Source of the DNA: Erythrobacter fulvus
GTDB lineage: Bacteria; Pseudomonadota; Alphaproteobacteria; Sphingomonadales; Sphingomonadaceae
Direction: 5' to 3'
NCBI RefSeq assembly: GCF_028595285.1
Contig: NZ_JAQQXQ010000002.1
Span: 290,301-354,300 of the forward strand
DNA length: 64,000 nucleotides
Positions 24,979 through 33,461 of this stretch are shown piece by piece (position 1 is the first letter of the stretch; every line of letters starts with the position of its first letter). The translations under genes were made by a program, and so were the position numbers. The notes beneath the pieces are model-generated. The model was given only the letters and a program-made list of their open reading frames with translations, was not told the origin of the DNA and did no database searches.

Positions 24979-25312
24979 ATGCTTCGGTCGCCTGCCCTTC
25001 GGCATTGTAGACTTCGCCTTCAGCATCCACGCGGTATTTCCGGCTGGTTGCCCCGGTCAGGCCGAACTGGCCGATGTGATCGCGCATGCCGGCATAGGCC
25101 GGGTCCTTGAAATGCGCGGCGAGATCTTCCTCGCTCTCCCATTCCTCGAACACGTTGACCCGCGCGGGGTTCATCGAACAGGCGCTCCAGTCGTAGTGGA
25201 TGCAGCCCTTCTCCGCGAGCGCCGCCTCGATATGCGGGCGGGCGGTGCGCAGGGCTTCCTCGCGCTGGGCGGGGTCCAGATCGATCTGGGCGGAAATCAG
25301 GATTTTTGCCAT
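24971..25312 (-). CDS. antibiotic-biosynthesis-monooxygenase (ABM) domain protein
   Basis: About 113 residues, one ferredoxin-like ABM/YgiN domain: ILISAQIDLDPAQREEAL, YDWSACSMNPARVNVFEEWES, then HFKDPAYAGMRDHIG. Members are cofactor-free quinol or anthrone oxygenases, heme-degrading enzymes, or small dimeric proteins of unknown use. It starts 2 nt after the stop of the NTF2-fold gene, with GGAAGG as ribosome site, and ends inside the mobA start region, so the three form a leftward operon. Substrate not inferable. Confidence 0.8.
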   Translation of the reverse strand: MAKILISAQIDLDPAQREEALRTARPHIEAALAEKGCIHYDWSACSMNPARVNVFEEWESEEDLAAHFKDPAYAGMRDHIGQFGLTGATSRKYRVDAEGEVYNAEGQATEAFD

Positions 25313-25314
25313 GG

Positions 25315-25725
25315 TCAGCCTTCCACTCCGAATTCGGCGACAATACGAAATACGCGGCTGGTGAACACCCAGCGCCCGTCGATCTTGGCGAGGGTGTCTT
25401 CGTAAAGCCCGCCGACATGGCGTGCCTTGCCGTCCTTGGGCTTTAGGATTTCCTGCGTCTGCACCCGCGATTTCGCGGTGTTGCCGTCGATCTCGATCAT
25501 GCAGGGCACGCATTGGAAGCTGACCGCTTCCAACCCGCCCATCGCCCCGTTCCAGAAGCCGACGATGGCGTCCTTGCCCTTCGTCTTGTGGCCCATCAGA
25601 TCCCAGTCGGCATCATCCGCCCAGACCGATCCCCAGGTGTCGGCATCGAAGCGCACCACCCCGTCGGCATAGGTCCCGTTGAGTTCGGCTATCGCGACGC
25701 GATCTTCCAGCGGTCCGGTGAACAT
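25315..25725 (-). CDS. SnoaL/NTF2-fold protein (1)
   Basis: About 136 residues. The N-terminal helix EDRVAIAELNGTYADGV and segments WGSVWADDADWDLMG, GLYEDTLAKIDGRWVF and SRVFRIV form the SnoaL-like polyketide-cyclase/dehydrase-hydroxylase-subunit-like NTF2 fold. Such proteins catalyse isomerisation (ketosteroid isomerase), aldol cyclisation or dehydration, or serve as small subunits. GAGGGAGA is 7 nt before ATG 25725. It is divergent from the SDR at 25856 and heads the operon with ABM and mobA. Confidence 0.75.
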   Translation of the reverse strand: MFTGPLEDRVAIAELNGTYADGVVRFDADTWGSVWADDADWDLMGHKTKGKDAIVGFWNGAMGGLEAVSFQCVPCMIEIDGNTAKSRVQTQEILKPKDGKARHVGGLYEDTLAKIDGRWVFTSRVFRIVAEFGVEG

Positions 25726-25784
25726 TGTTCGCTCTCCCTCGAATATGGTCCGGCTATCGGGCGCGTCGGACACGCGGACAATGG

Positions 25785-25803
25785 ACACTTTTGGGAAGGG
25801 TGG
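25785..25803 (+). promoter_or_regulatory. shared upstream motif, copy 2
   Basis: ACACTTTTGGGAAGGGTGG ends 52 nt before the ATG of the SDR at 25856. It shares CA-C-TTTTGG-n-AAGG with the copies at 27581-27599 and 42167-42178. GGTAGG at 25820-25825 follows as a possible -10. Confidence 0.4.
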
Positions 25804-25855
25804 CTGCGCGCCGATGCGTGGTAGGCGCTCAGGCAAGAGAGAGAGGAGAGACGCG

Positions 25856-26668
25856 ATGGGACAACTCGAAGGCAAGAGCGCCGTCATTCTGGGGGCGGCA
25901 TCGCCGGGCAATATGGGTCAGGTCATCGCCCGCCTGTTCGCGGCCGAGGGCGCGAAGGTGATGGTGGCAGGACGCAAGCAGACCCCGCTGGCCGATATCG
26001 CGGCGGAAATCGGTGGCGAATACGCATTGTGCGACATCACCAGCCATGCCGAGGTGAACGCGCTGGCCGACAAGGCGCGCGATGCCTTCGGGCGGGTCGA
26101 TATCGCGATCAACACCACCGGCTGGGGCCTGCTCGCCAACACGCTCGAGATTACGCAGGAACAGCTCGACCAGATCACCGACCTGCAATTCAAGGGGGTG
26201 CACCACTTCGCGCAGGCATTTGTCCGGGTGATGAGCGAGCAGCAGCCGACCGGCGGATCGATCATCTCCTTGAGCTCGGCCACCACCAAGGCGCTGATCA
26301 ACAACCACATGGCCTATATCGCATCGAAACGCGCGGGCGAGGCGATGATGGAATGTGTCGCCAATGATTTCGGGCATCTGGGGATCAAGGCGAACAGCGT
26401 TTCCCCCGCCTTTACCGAAAGCCCGATGACGTCCGAGAGTTTCCAGGTGCCGGGTCTCGTCGATGCATTCGTGCCGCGTTATCCGCTGGGCCGGCTCAAC
26501 ACCTCGGAAGATGTCGCCAATGCCTGCCTGTGGCTGTCCACCGACCATGCCTTCGTCACGGGCCAGAACATCCAGCCCAATGGCGGGCTGACCTTGCGCG
26601 GCAATCCGCAGGCGCGCGATATCGAGGCCGCAGTCGGCGCGGCGATGGCGAAGCTGCAGGAGGGCTGA
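25856..26668 (+). CDS. SDR family oxidoreductase (SDR 3)
   Basis: About 270 residues. The cofactor loop is the divergent LGAASPGNMGQ, as in enoyl-ACP-reductase-like or divergent SDRs, with AGRK favouring NADP(H). Catalytic Ser lies in SLSSATT and Tyr/Lys in YIASK; the tail reads GQNIQPNGGLTLRG. The substrate cannot be named. GAGAGGAGAG (about 25841-25850) supports ATG 25856. It ends 11 bp before the parS palindrome. Confidence 0.83.
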   Translation: MGQLEGKSAVILGAASPGNMGQVIARLFAAEGAKVMVAGRKQTPLADIAAEIGGEYALCDITSHAEVNALADKARDAFGRVDIAINTTGWGLLANTLEITQEQLDQITDLQFKGVHHFAQAFVRVMSEQQPTGGSIISLSSATTKALINNHMAYIASKRAGEAMMECVANDFGHLGIKANSVSPAFTESPMTSESFQVPGLVDAFVPRYPLGRLNTSEDVANACLWLSTDHAFVTGQNIQPNGGLTLRGNPQARDIEAAVGAAMAKLQEG

Positions 26669-26674
26669 CGGTGC

Positions 26675-26700
26675 CGCCGTGTTTCACGTGAAACACGGCG
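26675..26700. other. parS centromere-like ParB-binding site
   Basis: TGTTTCACGTGAAACA at 26680-26695 is an exact match to the bacterial parS consensus recognised by chromosomal ParB/Spo0J. It is extended by 5 bp on each side to a 26-bp perfect palindrome (26675-26700, GC-rich outer arms). It sits in the 91-bp gap between convergent SDR genes, so it could also act as a bidirectional transcription stop. Known chromosomal parS sites cluster near oriC. No other exact or near-exact copy was found by reading the window. Confidence 0.88.
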
Positions 26701-26730
26701 CAACTTGCCGAAATGCCGCGAGTTTGGGGC

Positions 26731-26757
26731 GAAATCGGCCGAAATCGGCCGAGATCG
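26731..26757. repeat. short 10-bp tandem repeat beside parS
   Basis: GAAATCGGCC is repeated head to tail at 26731-26740 and 26741-26750, with a third degenerate unit starting GAGATCG at 26751. It lies between the parS palindrome and the stop of the leftward SDR. Possible recent slippage; no function seen. Confidence 0.5.
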
Positions 26758-26759
26758 CG

Positions 26760-27536
26760 TCAATATTGGGCCGTACCGCCGTCCACGCTGATTTGTGCGC
26801 CGGTAATCCCCGCACCGGCCTTGCTGGCGAGCAGCACCGCGACGGCGGCAATTTCCTCGACCTCGTTGGGGCGCTTGATCGCGGCTTCCTGCGCGAACAG
26901 CTCGATCATCTCTTCCAGCTCCATCCCCATCGCCTTCGCGGTGGCGGGGCCGTTGTTCTTGATGATGTCGGTGATGACGAGGCCGGGGCAGATCGCGTTG
27001 ACTGTCACCCCCGCCGGGCCGACTTCGCGCGCCAGGCTCTTGGTCATGCCGTTCACCGCGTGCTTGGCGGCGGAATAGGCGGTCAGCACCGGCTTGCCGT
27101 GCTTGCCCTCCATCGACGAGATGTTGATGATCCGCCCGTCGCCTTTCTCCAGCATCGTCGGCAGCGCGCGGCGGGTGGCCCAGAAGGTGGAATAAACGTT
27201 CCACTTCATCGCCTCGTCGAAGGCGTGATCGGACAGGTTGACGAGCGGCTGGAGATCGCCCGCACCGCCCGCATTGTTCACCAGAATGTCGATCGTGCCG
27301 AAATGCGCGATCACTTTGTCGACGAAGCCTTCCAGATCGGCTTGCTCCATCACGTCCCCGGCGACGAAGATCGCGTTGTCGCCCGCTCCCAGTTCTTCGA
27401 GCACGTTCGCGCCCTTGTCCGGATTGCGCGCGAACAGCGCCACCTTCGCACCCTCGGCCAGAAAGGCCTCGGCGATGCCGCGCCCCATGCCCGCCGTGCC
27501 GCCGGTGATCGCGGCGACCTTGCCTTCAAGTTTCAT
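26760..27536 (-). CDS. SDR family oxidoreductase (SDR 4)
   Basis: About 258 residues, classical SDR: TGGTAGMGRG loop, ARN at the beta-2 end (NADP-leaning), NNAGG, catalytic Ser in NISS and YSAAK, C-terminal GAQISVDGGTAQY. It resembles 3-oxoacyl reductase/hydroxyacyl-CoA dehydrogenase-type SDRs. AAAGGAGAATG lies just before the ATG at 27536. It is divergent from the KstD-like flavoprotein, with a strong copy of the shared upstream motif 44 nt from its start. Confidence 0.85.
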   Translation of the reverse strand: MKLEGKVAAITGGTAGMGRGIAEAFLAEGAKVALFARNPDKGANVLEELGAGDNAIFVAGDVMEQADLEGFVDKVIAHFGTIDILVNNAGGAGDLQPLVNLSDHAFDEAMKWNVYSTFWATRRALPTMLEKGDGRIINISSMEGKHGKPVLTAYSAAKHAVNGMTKSLAREVGPAGVTVNAICPGLVITDIIKNNGPATAKAMGMELEEMIELFAQEAAIKRPNEVEEIAAVAVLLASKAGAGITGAQISVDGGTAQY

Positions 27537-27580
27537 GGCTCATTCTCCTTTGTCCGCTGGGTAGCCGCAGCGGCGCGGGC

Positions 27581-27599
27581 GCGCACCTTGCCAAAATGA
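27581..27599 (-). promoter_or_regulatory. shared upstream motif, copy 3 (strong)
   Basis: Reading leftward, TCATTTTGGCAAGGTGCGC ends 44 nt before the SDR start at 27536. It differs from the copy at 39055-39073 at only two of 19 positions. GGCTAC 14 nt further on may act as -10. The site also lies about 40 nt upstream of the divergent KstD-like gene. Confidence 0.5.
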
Positions 27600-27639
27600 C
27601 GGGTTGCCGATCATGGCATGCGGCGCGTCTATGGGCGCC

Positions 27640-29259
27640 ATGAGCAATGTCGATGTGATCGTCCTGGGAACCGGCGCTGCCGGAATGGCCGCCGCGCTCG
27701 CCGCGCATGAAGCGGGGGCAAAGGTGGCGCTGGTCGAGCGGTTCGACCGTATCGGCGGCACCTCTGCCATATCGGGCGGGGTGATCTGGGTGGCGGACAA
27801 CCCGCGAATGCGCGCGGCGGGCATGCCCGACAGCCGCGAAGAAGCGCTCGCCTATTTCCGCAGTCTCGATCACGGCGATCTGGTGGACGAGACACTGGAG
27901 GCTTTCGTCGACAAGGGGCCGGAGGCGCTGGCCTTCCTCGAAAGCATCGATGCGCTCAAGGTGGCGGTGCTGCCGGGCTATCCCGACTATTACCTCGACC
28001 GGCCCGGCGCCAAGCCCGAAGGCAGCCGCGCGCTTGACCATGACCTGTTCGATCTGCCCGAGCTCGGCGACTGGGCGGCGAAAATCTATGCCATTGAAGA
28101 ACCCAAGCCGCTGATGCTGCGCGAGACGCCGCTAGGCGGCGCGACATCGACCCCGCCGCTGGAGGTGCTGGGCCAGCGCATGGCTGCGCGGCAATGCGGC
28201 TTCGGACAGGCGATGGTCGCGCGGCTGCTCAAGGCCTGCCTTGCGCGCGGGATCGAACCGATCCTCGGGGTGGAAACGAAGCGGCTGGTGAAAGACGGGA
28301 CACGCATCACCGGCATCGAAGGCACCAGGGACGGCCAGCCTTTCGCGCTGTCGGCTGCCCGCGGGGTGATCGTCAGCACCGGCGGCTTCGAATGGGACAC
28401 CGAGCTGCGCCAGACCTTCCTGCGCGGGCCGGTGACGGCCCCCGCCAGCCCGCCGACCGCGCGCGGCGAAGGGCTGGGCCTTGCGATGGCGGCAGGCGCG
28501 AAGCTCGGCAATATGACCAGCGCGTGGTGGGCCCCGACGCTCGTCACCCCCGACGCACCGTGGGCCAGCGGCGAACAGCGCGCACAGATCATCCTGATCG
28601 AGCGCACCGTGCCGCATTCGATCATGGTCAACCGTTCGGGCAAACGTTTCTGCAACGAGGCGGCGAATTACTCGGCGCTGGGCGGCGTGTTCCACCAGTT
28701 CGATCCGGCAAATTATGATTACCTCAACCTGCCCGCATACCTGATCTTCGACGCGCAATATGCCGAACGCTATCCGCTCGGGCTAAGGATGCCGGGCCAG
28801 CTGATCCCCGACTGGGTGATGCGCGCCGACACGCTGGAGGCGCTGGCCGGACAGATCGGCATCGACGCTGCGGCGCTGACCGAAACGGTAGCCCGCTTCA
28901 ACGTCCATGCCGATGAAGGCCATGATCCCGACTTCGGACGGGGAACCAGCGCCTATGACCATTTCTACGGCGACCGCAGTCGGGAAGGCGCCGCCGTCAC
29001 GCTCGGCGCGATCCGCGAGGCGCCGTTCTACGCGGTGGAGATTTCATCGGGCCTGCTTGGCACCAATGGCGGGCCGAGAACCGATGGAAGTGCCCGCATC
29101 CTTGGCCATGACGGGCAGCCGATTCCGGGGCTGCTGGGGGCGGGCAATGCCATCGCCTGCCCGACCGGGGGTGTCTATGCGGGGGCGGGCGGGACACTCG
29201 GCCCGGCAATCACCTTCGGCTATATCGCGGGGCGCAGCGCGGCGGCGGCAAACACCTAA
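27640..29259 (+). CDS. FAD-dependent oxidoreductase, 3-ketosteroid delta1-dehydrogenase-like
   Basis: About 539 residues of the fumarate reductase/KstD flavoprotein family. The FAD dinucleotide loop VLGTGAAGMAAALAAHEAG is followed by ERFDRIGGTSAISGG. The C-terminal GGVYAGAGGTLGPA carries the Tyr-x-Gly-x-Gly motif that holds the catalytic Tyr of KstD enzymes. KstD removes hydrogens from C1/C2 of 3-ketosteroids; a KstD-like reaction on a cyclic enone or ketone is plausible, but the family also includes fumarate- and urocanate-reductase-like members. ATGs at 27613, 27631 and 27640 are possible; 27640 is closest to the FAD motif. It converges with the P450 at a 4-nt overlap. Confidence 0.8.
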   Translation: MSNVDVIVLGTGAAGMAAALAAHEAGAKVALVERFDRIGGTSAISGGVIWVADNPRMRAAGMPDSREEALAYFRSLDHGDLVDETLEAFVDKGPEALAFLESIDALKVAVLPGYPDYYLDRPGAKPEGSRALDHDLFDLPELGDWAAKIYAIEEPKPLMLRETPLGGATSTPPLEVLGQRMAARQCGFGQAMVARLLKACLARGIEPILGVETKRLVKDGTRITGIEGTRDGQPFALSAARGVIVSTGGFEWDTELRQTFLRGPVTAPASPPTARGEGLGLAMAAGAKLGNMTSAWWAPTLVTPDAPWASGEQRAQIILIERTVPHSIMVNRSGKRFCNEAANYSALGGVFHQFDPANYDYLNLPAYLIFDAQYAERYPLGLRMPGQLIPDWVMRADTLEALAGQIGIDAAALTETVARFNVHADEGHDPDFGRGTSAYDHFYGDRSREGAAVTLGAIREAPFYAVEISSGLLGTNGGPRTDGSARILGHDGQPIPGLLGAGNAIACPTGGVYAGAGGTLGPAITFGYIAGRSAAAANT

Positions 29260-30518
29260 CGCTTCTTCGGCTCGAAGGTGATGTTGAGCTGCTTCAGGCT
29301 CCGCAGCAGGAAGTGCGGGTGGTAGCTGAAATCGTTCTGCCCTTCGGCGAAGTCCATGTCCTCGAACCGGTCGACCACCGCCTGAAACCCCCAGGTCAGT
29401 TCCCGCCGGGCAAGCGGCGCACCCAGACAGTGGTGCGTGCCTGAACCGAAGGCCATGTGCGAGCCCGGCTTGGGCCGGTCGAGATCGAGCCTTTCCGGGC
29501 ATTCGAACACCCGCTCATCGCGGTTCGCAGCGCCGTAGCGGACATTGACGACCGATCCGGCAGGGATCGTCACCCCGTCCAGCTCCACATCCTTGTGGGT
29601 GAAGCGCATCAGCGATTGCACCGGGCTTTCGAGCCGCAGCACCTCCTCGACGAAATTGCGCATGTACTTGTCGGGATCGGCCTTCAGTTTCGCCCAGACA
29701 TCCTTGTTCTCGATCAGCAGCTTCATCCCCGCCGCAAGCGCATTGGTGGTGGTCTCGCTACCGCCGACGAAGGTGTCGGCCATCATTTCGGCATGGAGTT
29801 CATTGTCGTTCAATGGTCGGCCCCAGCCTTCGATCACGGTGTTGACCAGCACCGATATGAGGCTGCCGTCGGGATGTTCGCGCAGGCGTTCGAAAATCGG
29901 CTGGAAATAATGCTGCGCCTCGATCTCGCGGTCCACCATCTCCAGATGCTTGTCTTCGGGCAGCATCATCGAAATGCGGTGGAAGAAGGCGTCGGTCCAG
30001 CCCTTGATCCGCCACATGTCCTCGCGCTGGGCGCCCATCTGCTCGCCGATGATGAACAGCGGCAGGGGGACGCAGAACTGGCGCACCCAGTCGCATTTCC
30101 CGTCCGCCAGAAATTCGTCGATCAGCTCGTAGGCGAGCGTTTCGACGCGCGGGTCGATGTCCTTGATGCGGCTGGGCTTGAACGCCTCGTTGAACATGGC
30201 GCGCATCTGCTTGTGATTGGGATCATCACGCCCGGCCAGCGTCGGCGCGGGCAGCCAGCCTTTCTCGCGGAACCGTTCGGCCACCTTGCGCCCGCGCTCC
30301 ATATCCACCGGCGATGCGCGCATCAATTCGTTGGCGGCGGTGGAGGGGAAGCGCTGCGGGTCCATCAGCACCTCGCGCACGTGATCATAACGGCTGACGA
30401 CGTAGATCTGCGTGCCCGGGATATTGTAGACCGGTGCCTCGTCGCGCAGGGTTTTGTACGCGTCGTAGGGGCACTGCTGCAGCTGCGGATCGAACAGGTT
30501 GATCGTGGGCTGGTTCAT
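29256..30518 (-). CDS. cytochrome P450 (2)
   Basis: About 420 residues. Heme thiolate Cys364 in AFGSGTHHCLGAP, I-helix VGGSETTTNA, K-helix EEVLR. It is a soluble class-I P450 distinct from the other two in the window. The start at 30518 overlaps the upstream carboxymuconolactone-decarboxylase-like stop (ATGA), so it is translated with that gene. Hydroxylation of a hydrophobic substrate is expected; redox partners are not encoded nearby. Confidence 0.88.
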   Translation of the reverse strand: MNQPTINLFDPQLQQCPYDAYKTLRDEAPVYNIPGTQIYVVSRYDHVREVLMDPQRFPSTAANELMRASPVDMERGRKVAERFREKGWLPAPTLAGRDDPNHKQMRAMFNEAFKPSRIKDIDPRVETLAYELIDEFLADGKCDWVRQFCVPLPLFIIGEQMGAQREDMWRIKGWTDAFFHRISMMLPEDKHLEMVDREIEAQHYFQPIFERLREHPDGSLISVLVNTVIEGWGRPLNDNELHAEMMADTFVGGSETTTNALAAGMKLLIENKDVWAKLKADPDKYMRNFVEEVLRLESPVQSLMRFTHKDVELDGVTIPAGSVVNVRYGAANRDERVFECPERLDLDRPKPGSHMAFGSGTHHCLGAPLARRELTWGFQAVVDRFEDMDFAEGQNDFSYHPHFLLRSLKQLNITFEPKKR

Positions 30519-31105
30519 CAGCGCACCTGGATTTTCTCGGCACCCCATGGCGCGATCTTTTCGGCGGTCCGGAAGGCTTCGGGCAGTTCCTCGACCATGT
30601 GCCACGTTGCCGCGAGCCGCCCGAAGCCGACGAAGAAAGCGACCGTCATGCCCAGTTCGACGATCTGTGCCTCGGTGAAATGCCGGCGCAGCTCGTCATA
30701 AAGCGCATCGTCGATGGCGAGGTGATCGGTCGCCATGAGTTCGCCGTAACGGATCGCGACCTTTTCCGCCTCGGAGAGGTTTTCCGCCTCCTGCGGGCGC
30801 TCCAATGAGCAAACCAGCCCTTCGGTCACCCCATCCGCCACCGCGTCGGAATAGCGGATCGCCATGCAGGAACGGCACTGGTTGAAGAAAGCGACGCGCA
30901 GCCGCACGAGTTCGACGAGGCGATCGGGCAGACTGCGGTTCTGTTTCAACGCCCCGCCGAACGCCATCAACCCCAGCGCCTGTTCGGGACAATGCGCGAA
31001 GTAGCGGGTGAGGCCCTGTTCGAGATCGGTCAGGTTTTCGGGGCGGATCGCATTGACGAGGCGCGCGTCCCACTCCTCCGGCGGCAGTTTGGCAATGCGG
31101 CTCAC
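30518..31105 (-). CDS. carboxymuconolactone decarboxylase (AhpD-like) family protein (1)
   Basis: About 195 residues, all-helical CMD/AhpD fold with the redox motif Cys-Arg-Ser-Cys in FFNQCRSCMAIR and downstream EAEKVAIRYGELMATDH, TEAQIVELGMTVAFFVGFGR. CxxC members are usually peroxidase-type or thiol-redox proteins rather than true decarboxylases. Coupled by overlap to P450 2, it may protect against peroxide from uncoupled P450 cycles (inference). Its promoter region is shared with the divergent P450 at 31234. Confidence 0.82.
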   Translation of the reverse strand: MSRIAKLPPEEWDARLVNAIRPENLTDLEQGLTRYFAHCPEQALGLMAFGGALKQNRSLPDRLVELVRLRVAFFNQCRSCMAIRYSDAVADGVTEGLVCSLERPQEAENLSEAEKVAIRYGELMATDHLAIDDALYDELRRHFTEAQIVELGMTVAFFVGFGRLAATWHMVEELPEAFRTAEKIAPWGAEKIQVR

Positions 31106-31233
31106 AGATCTCTCCCCATATTCGGCACTGGCAAATTAGCCCGTTTCCGTAAGGGCGAGGCTGCGGGACAACCCCCGCATCAGCAATTGGCGGATTCGCT
31201 AAGCGCGCTTCCGCACCGCAGGGGAGAGGCGGT

Positions 31234-32544
31234 TTGCAGGCGGAAAAACCGCACACATTGGCAGATGTCGATCTGTTCGCCCCCGGCGCGCAGGAGCACT
31301 GGTATGATGCCTATGCCATCCTCCACCAAGAATGCCCGGTGCAGCGCCTGCCGGGCGAGGGTTTGAGCCCGGGCACCGACGCGTTCGTCCTCACCAAATA
31401 CGAGGATATTTCCCGCGTGGTGAAGGATTGGGACCGCTTCCCGCCGACACTGTCGCTGCTGGTGGCGCAGATCCAGCAGTCGGGTGAGATGCCGACCCAC
31501 ATCCCCGATATCGACGCGATGGTCGCGAGCATCGTCTCGCTGCGCCCCACGCCCGAGCTGTGGCGTGCGCACCGCAAGGAGCTGACCGATCCGTGGGTGG
31601 GGCCGGGCTGCACCCGCCATGCCGCGATGATAACCGGCCATATCGACGATCTGATCGCCGGGATGCTTGCCAAGGCGCGTGCGGGCGAGGCGGTGGATTT
31701 CGTCGCCGATTTCGCGCGCCCCCTGCCGCAGCGGGTGATGGCCGATGTGCTCGGCTTCCCGCAGGAAGACATCCCGCGGCTGGAGCAATGGGGCAATGCG
31801 CAGGTCATGTCCTATGTCCACGGGCGCACGCACAAGAACATCCTCACCCCCGAACAGTCCGCCGAGAAATTCCGGCTGCTGGGAGGGATGAAGGAATATG
31901 TCGCCGAGCAGACGGCCAAGAAGCGCGCGAACCCGCAGGACGACATGGTCAGCTTCCTGACAAGGCACGAATATCAGGCGCTGGGCCGCAAGCTGACCGA
32001 CGACGAGATCAATGGCGTGGTCTATGCGATGGTGATCGGCGGGCTGGAGACGACCCAATATGCCATCGCCGAACAGGCGCAATTGCTGTGCGAGCGTCCC
32101 GGCATGTTCGGCCGGTTGCGCGAAGACCGCAGCCTGATCCGCACCTTCATCGAGGAAGGGATGCGGCTGCGCTCGCCCACGCAGGGGCTGTCCACCCGCA
32201 TCTGTGCGCAGGACGAGGTGTTTCAGGGGGTCGAAGTGCCTGCCGGATCGATGCTCCACCTCAGGTGGGCTGCGGCCAATATCGACGCGGATGAATTCGA
32301 AGACCCGCTCGATCTCAAGCTGACCCGCAAGGCCGCCACCCGCCACCTCGCCTTCAGCCAGGGGCCGCGTTCGTGCCCGGGATCGAACATCTCCCGGCTC
32401 GAACAGATGATCGCGTGGGACCGCTTGTGCGATGCCTTTGCCGATATGACCTACGCGCCGGGCAATGATTTCCGCCATCAGGGCGGGATCATGCTCGGCA
32501 TCCACCGACTGCTTGTGAACCTCACCCCGACGGAGACGCGCTGA
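31234..32544 (+). CDS. cytochrome P450 (3), TTG start
   Basis: About 436 residues. Heme thiolate Cys381 in AFSQGPRSCPGS, I-helix GGLETTQYA (Glu replaces the usual Asp of the acid-alcohol pair), K-helix EEGMR. No ATG occurs near the N-terminus; TTG at 31234 preceded by GGGGAGAG (31221-31228) is the likely start and gives a normal N-terminal length. It is followed without gap by an ABM-like gene and an NTF2-fold gene, making a three-gene operon. Confidence 0.85.
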   Translation: MQAEKPHTLADVDLFAPGAQEHWYDAYAILHQECPVQRLPGEGLSPGTDAFVLTKYEDISRVVKDWDRFPPTLSLLVAQIQQSGEMPTHIPDIDAMVASIVSLRPTPELWRAHRKELTDPWVGPGCTRHAAMITGHIDDLIAGMLAKARAGEAVDFVADFARPLPQRVMADVLGFPQEDIPRLEQWGNAQVMSYVHGRTHKNILTPEQSAEKFRLLGGMKEYVAEQTAKKRANPQDDMVSFLTRHEYQALGRKLTDDEINGVVYAMVIGGLETTQYAIAEQAQLLCERPGMFGRLREDRSLIRTFIEEGMRLRSPTQGLSTRICAQDEVFQGVEVPAGSMLHLRWAAANIDADEFEDPLDLKLTRKAATRHLAFSQGPRSCPGSNISRLEQMIAWDRLCDAFADMTYAPGNDFRHQGGIMLGIHRLLVNLTPTETR

Positions 32545-32945
32545 TGGCCACCCTGCTCGCCCATATCCAGATCAAGCCTGGCAAGGAGGCCAAGTGGGAG
32601 TCGATCATGCGCGACATGGTGGCCCAGACCTTCGGCACCGAGGAGGGTGTGATCCGGTACGAATACTGGAAGGGGCAGGAACCGCTGATCTATTACTGCC
32701 TGCTCAGTTTCAGGGACAAATGGGCGTTCTACCACCACCAGATGTCCGACCATCACGAAGGCCACGATTTTGCCGATGTGCTGGCGGGCATCAGGCTCGA
32801 ATATGTCGATCCGGTGGAGGGCGCGGGCGGGGGCCTGCCGCACACCGCCGACCCGGCGCTGCCCGATGACGCTGACGAAGCGATGAAGACCGCGCAGGAA
32901 CGCTTCCCGCTCGACATCCCGGCATGGTGGAGTGCGCGCGCATGA
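32544..32945 (+). CDS. ABM-like small protein
   Basis: About 133 residues. The N-terminal about 90 residues (LLAHIQIKPGKEAKWESIMR, RYEYWKGQEPLIYYCLLSF) resemble an antibiotic-biosynthesis-monooxygenase/YgiN dimeric barrel; the tail FPLDIPAWWSARA is extra. Its ATG overlaps the P450 stop by one base (TGATG), and its stop overlaps the next start (ATGA). A helper of the P450 product pathway is likely, but the reaction is unknown. Confidence 0.72.
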   Translation: MATLLAHIQIKPGKEAKWESIMRDMVAQTFGTEEGVIRYEYWKGQEPLIYYCLLSFRDKWAFYHHQMSDHHEGHDFADVLAGIRLEYVDPVEGAGGGLPHTADPALPDDADEAMKTAQERFPLDIPAWWSARA

Positions 32946-33460
32946 CGATGGAGGCACAGCTTCAGGCGCTGCTCGACAAGCAGGCGATCACCGAGGTGCT
33001 GCAACGCTATTCGCGCACATTGGACTGGCTGGATGACGAAGGGCAGGCGGGCTGTTTCTGGCCCGATGCGCAGATTGATTACGGCTTTTTCACCGGCAGC
33101 GCGGCGGATTTCATCCCGGTGGTGATGCAGATCGAGCGTGCCAGCCAGCGGCGCTGGCATTTCCTCTCGACACCATCAATCGCCTTGGATGGTCCCGACA
33201 GGGCGAGCGTCGAATCCTACGGCTTTGCCACCGGCATCCGCAAGACTGAGGACGGTACGTGGTCGGGCGGGCTCTATGGCGGGCGCTATCTCGACGAGTT
33301 CGAGAAGAAGGACGGCGAATGGCGGATCGCCAGCCGCCGCTACATCATGGACTGGAAACTGCCATTGGACGATCAGCCGTCCAATGAACCCAACCCCGAC
33401 TTCCCCCTGCCGGTGTTGCAGATCATCGCCAGCGGCCACCCTGATTACCGGGTGATGTAG
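32942..33460 (+). CDS. SnoaL/NTF2-fold protein (2)
   Basis: About 172 residues of SnoaL-like fold: LQALLDKQAITEVLQRYSRTLDWLD at the N-terminus, RYLDEFEKKDGEWRIASRRYIMDW in the C-terminal strands. This subgroup resembles ring-hydroxylating dioxygenase small-subunit-like or gamma-BHC-dehydrochlorinase-like NTF2 proteins (YxRxLDxxD motif). Its first ATG overlaps the preceding stop, so it completes the P450 3 operon. A related protein is at 37432-37971. Confidence 0.78.
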   Translation: MTMEAQLQALLDKQAITEVLQRYSRTLDWLDDEGQAGCFWPDAQIDYGFFTGSAADFIPVVMQIERASQRRWHFLSTPSIALDGPDRASVESYGFATGIRKTEDGTWSGGLYGGRYLDEFEKKDGEWRIASRRYIMDWKLPLDDQPSNEPNPDFPLPVLQIIASGHPDYRVM

Positions 33461-33461
33461 G

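Noticed and set aside
26731..26757. Tandem 10-bp units as the start of a CRISPR or plasmid iteron array
   Set aside because: Only two exact and one partial unit, without spacers, AT-rich region or rep gene.
27640..29259. Firm naming of the flavoprotein as kstD
   Set aside because: The C-terminal motif fits, but related fumarate/urocanate-reductase-like members share the fold and no KshA/HsaC-type steroid genes are in the window.
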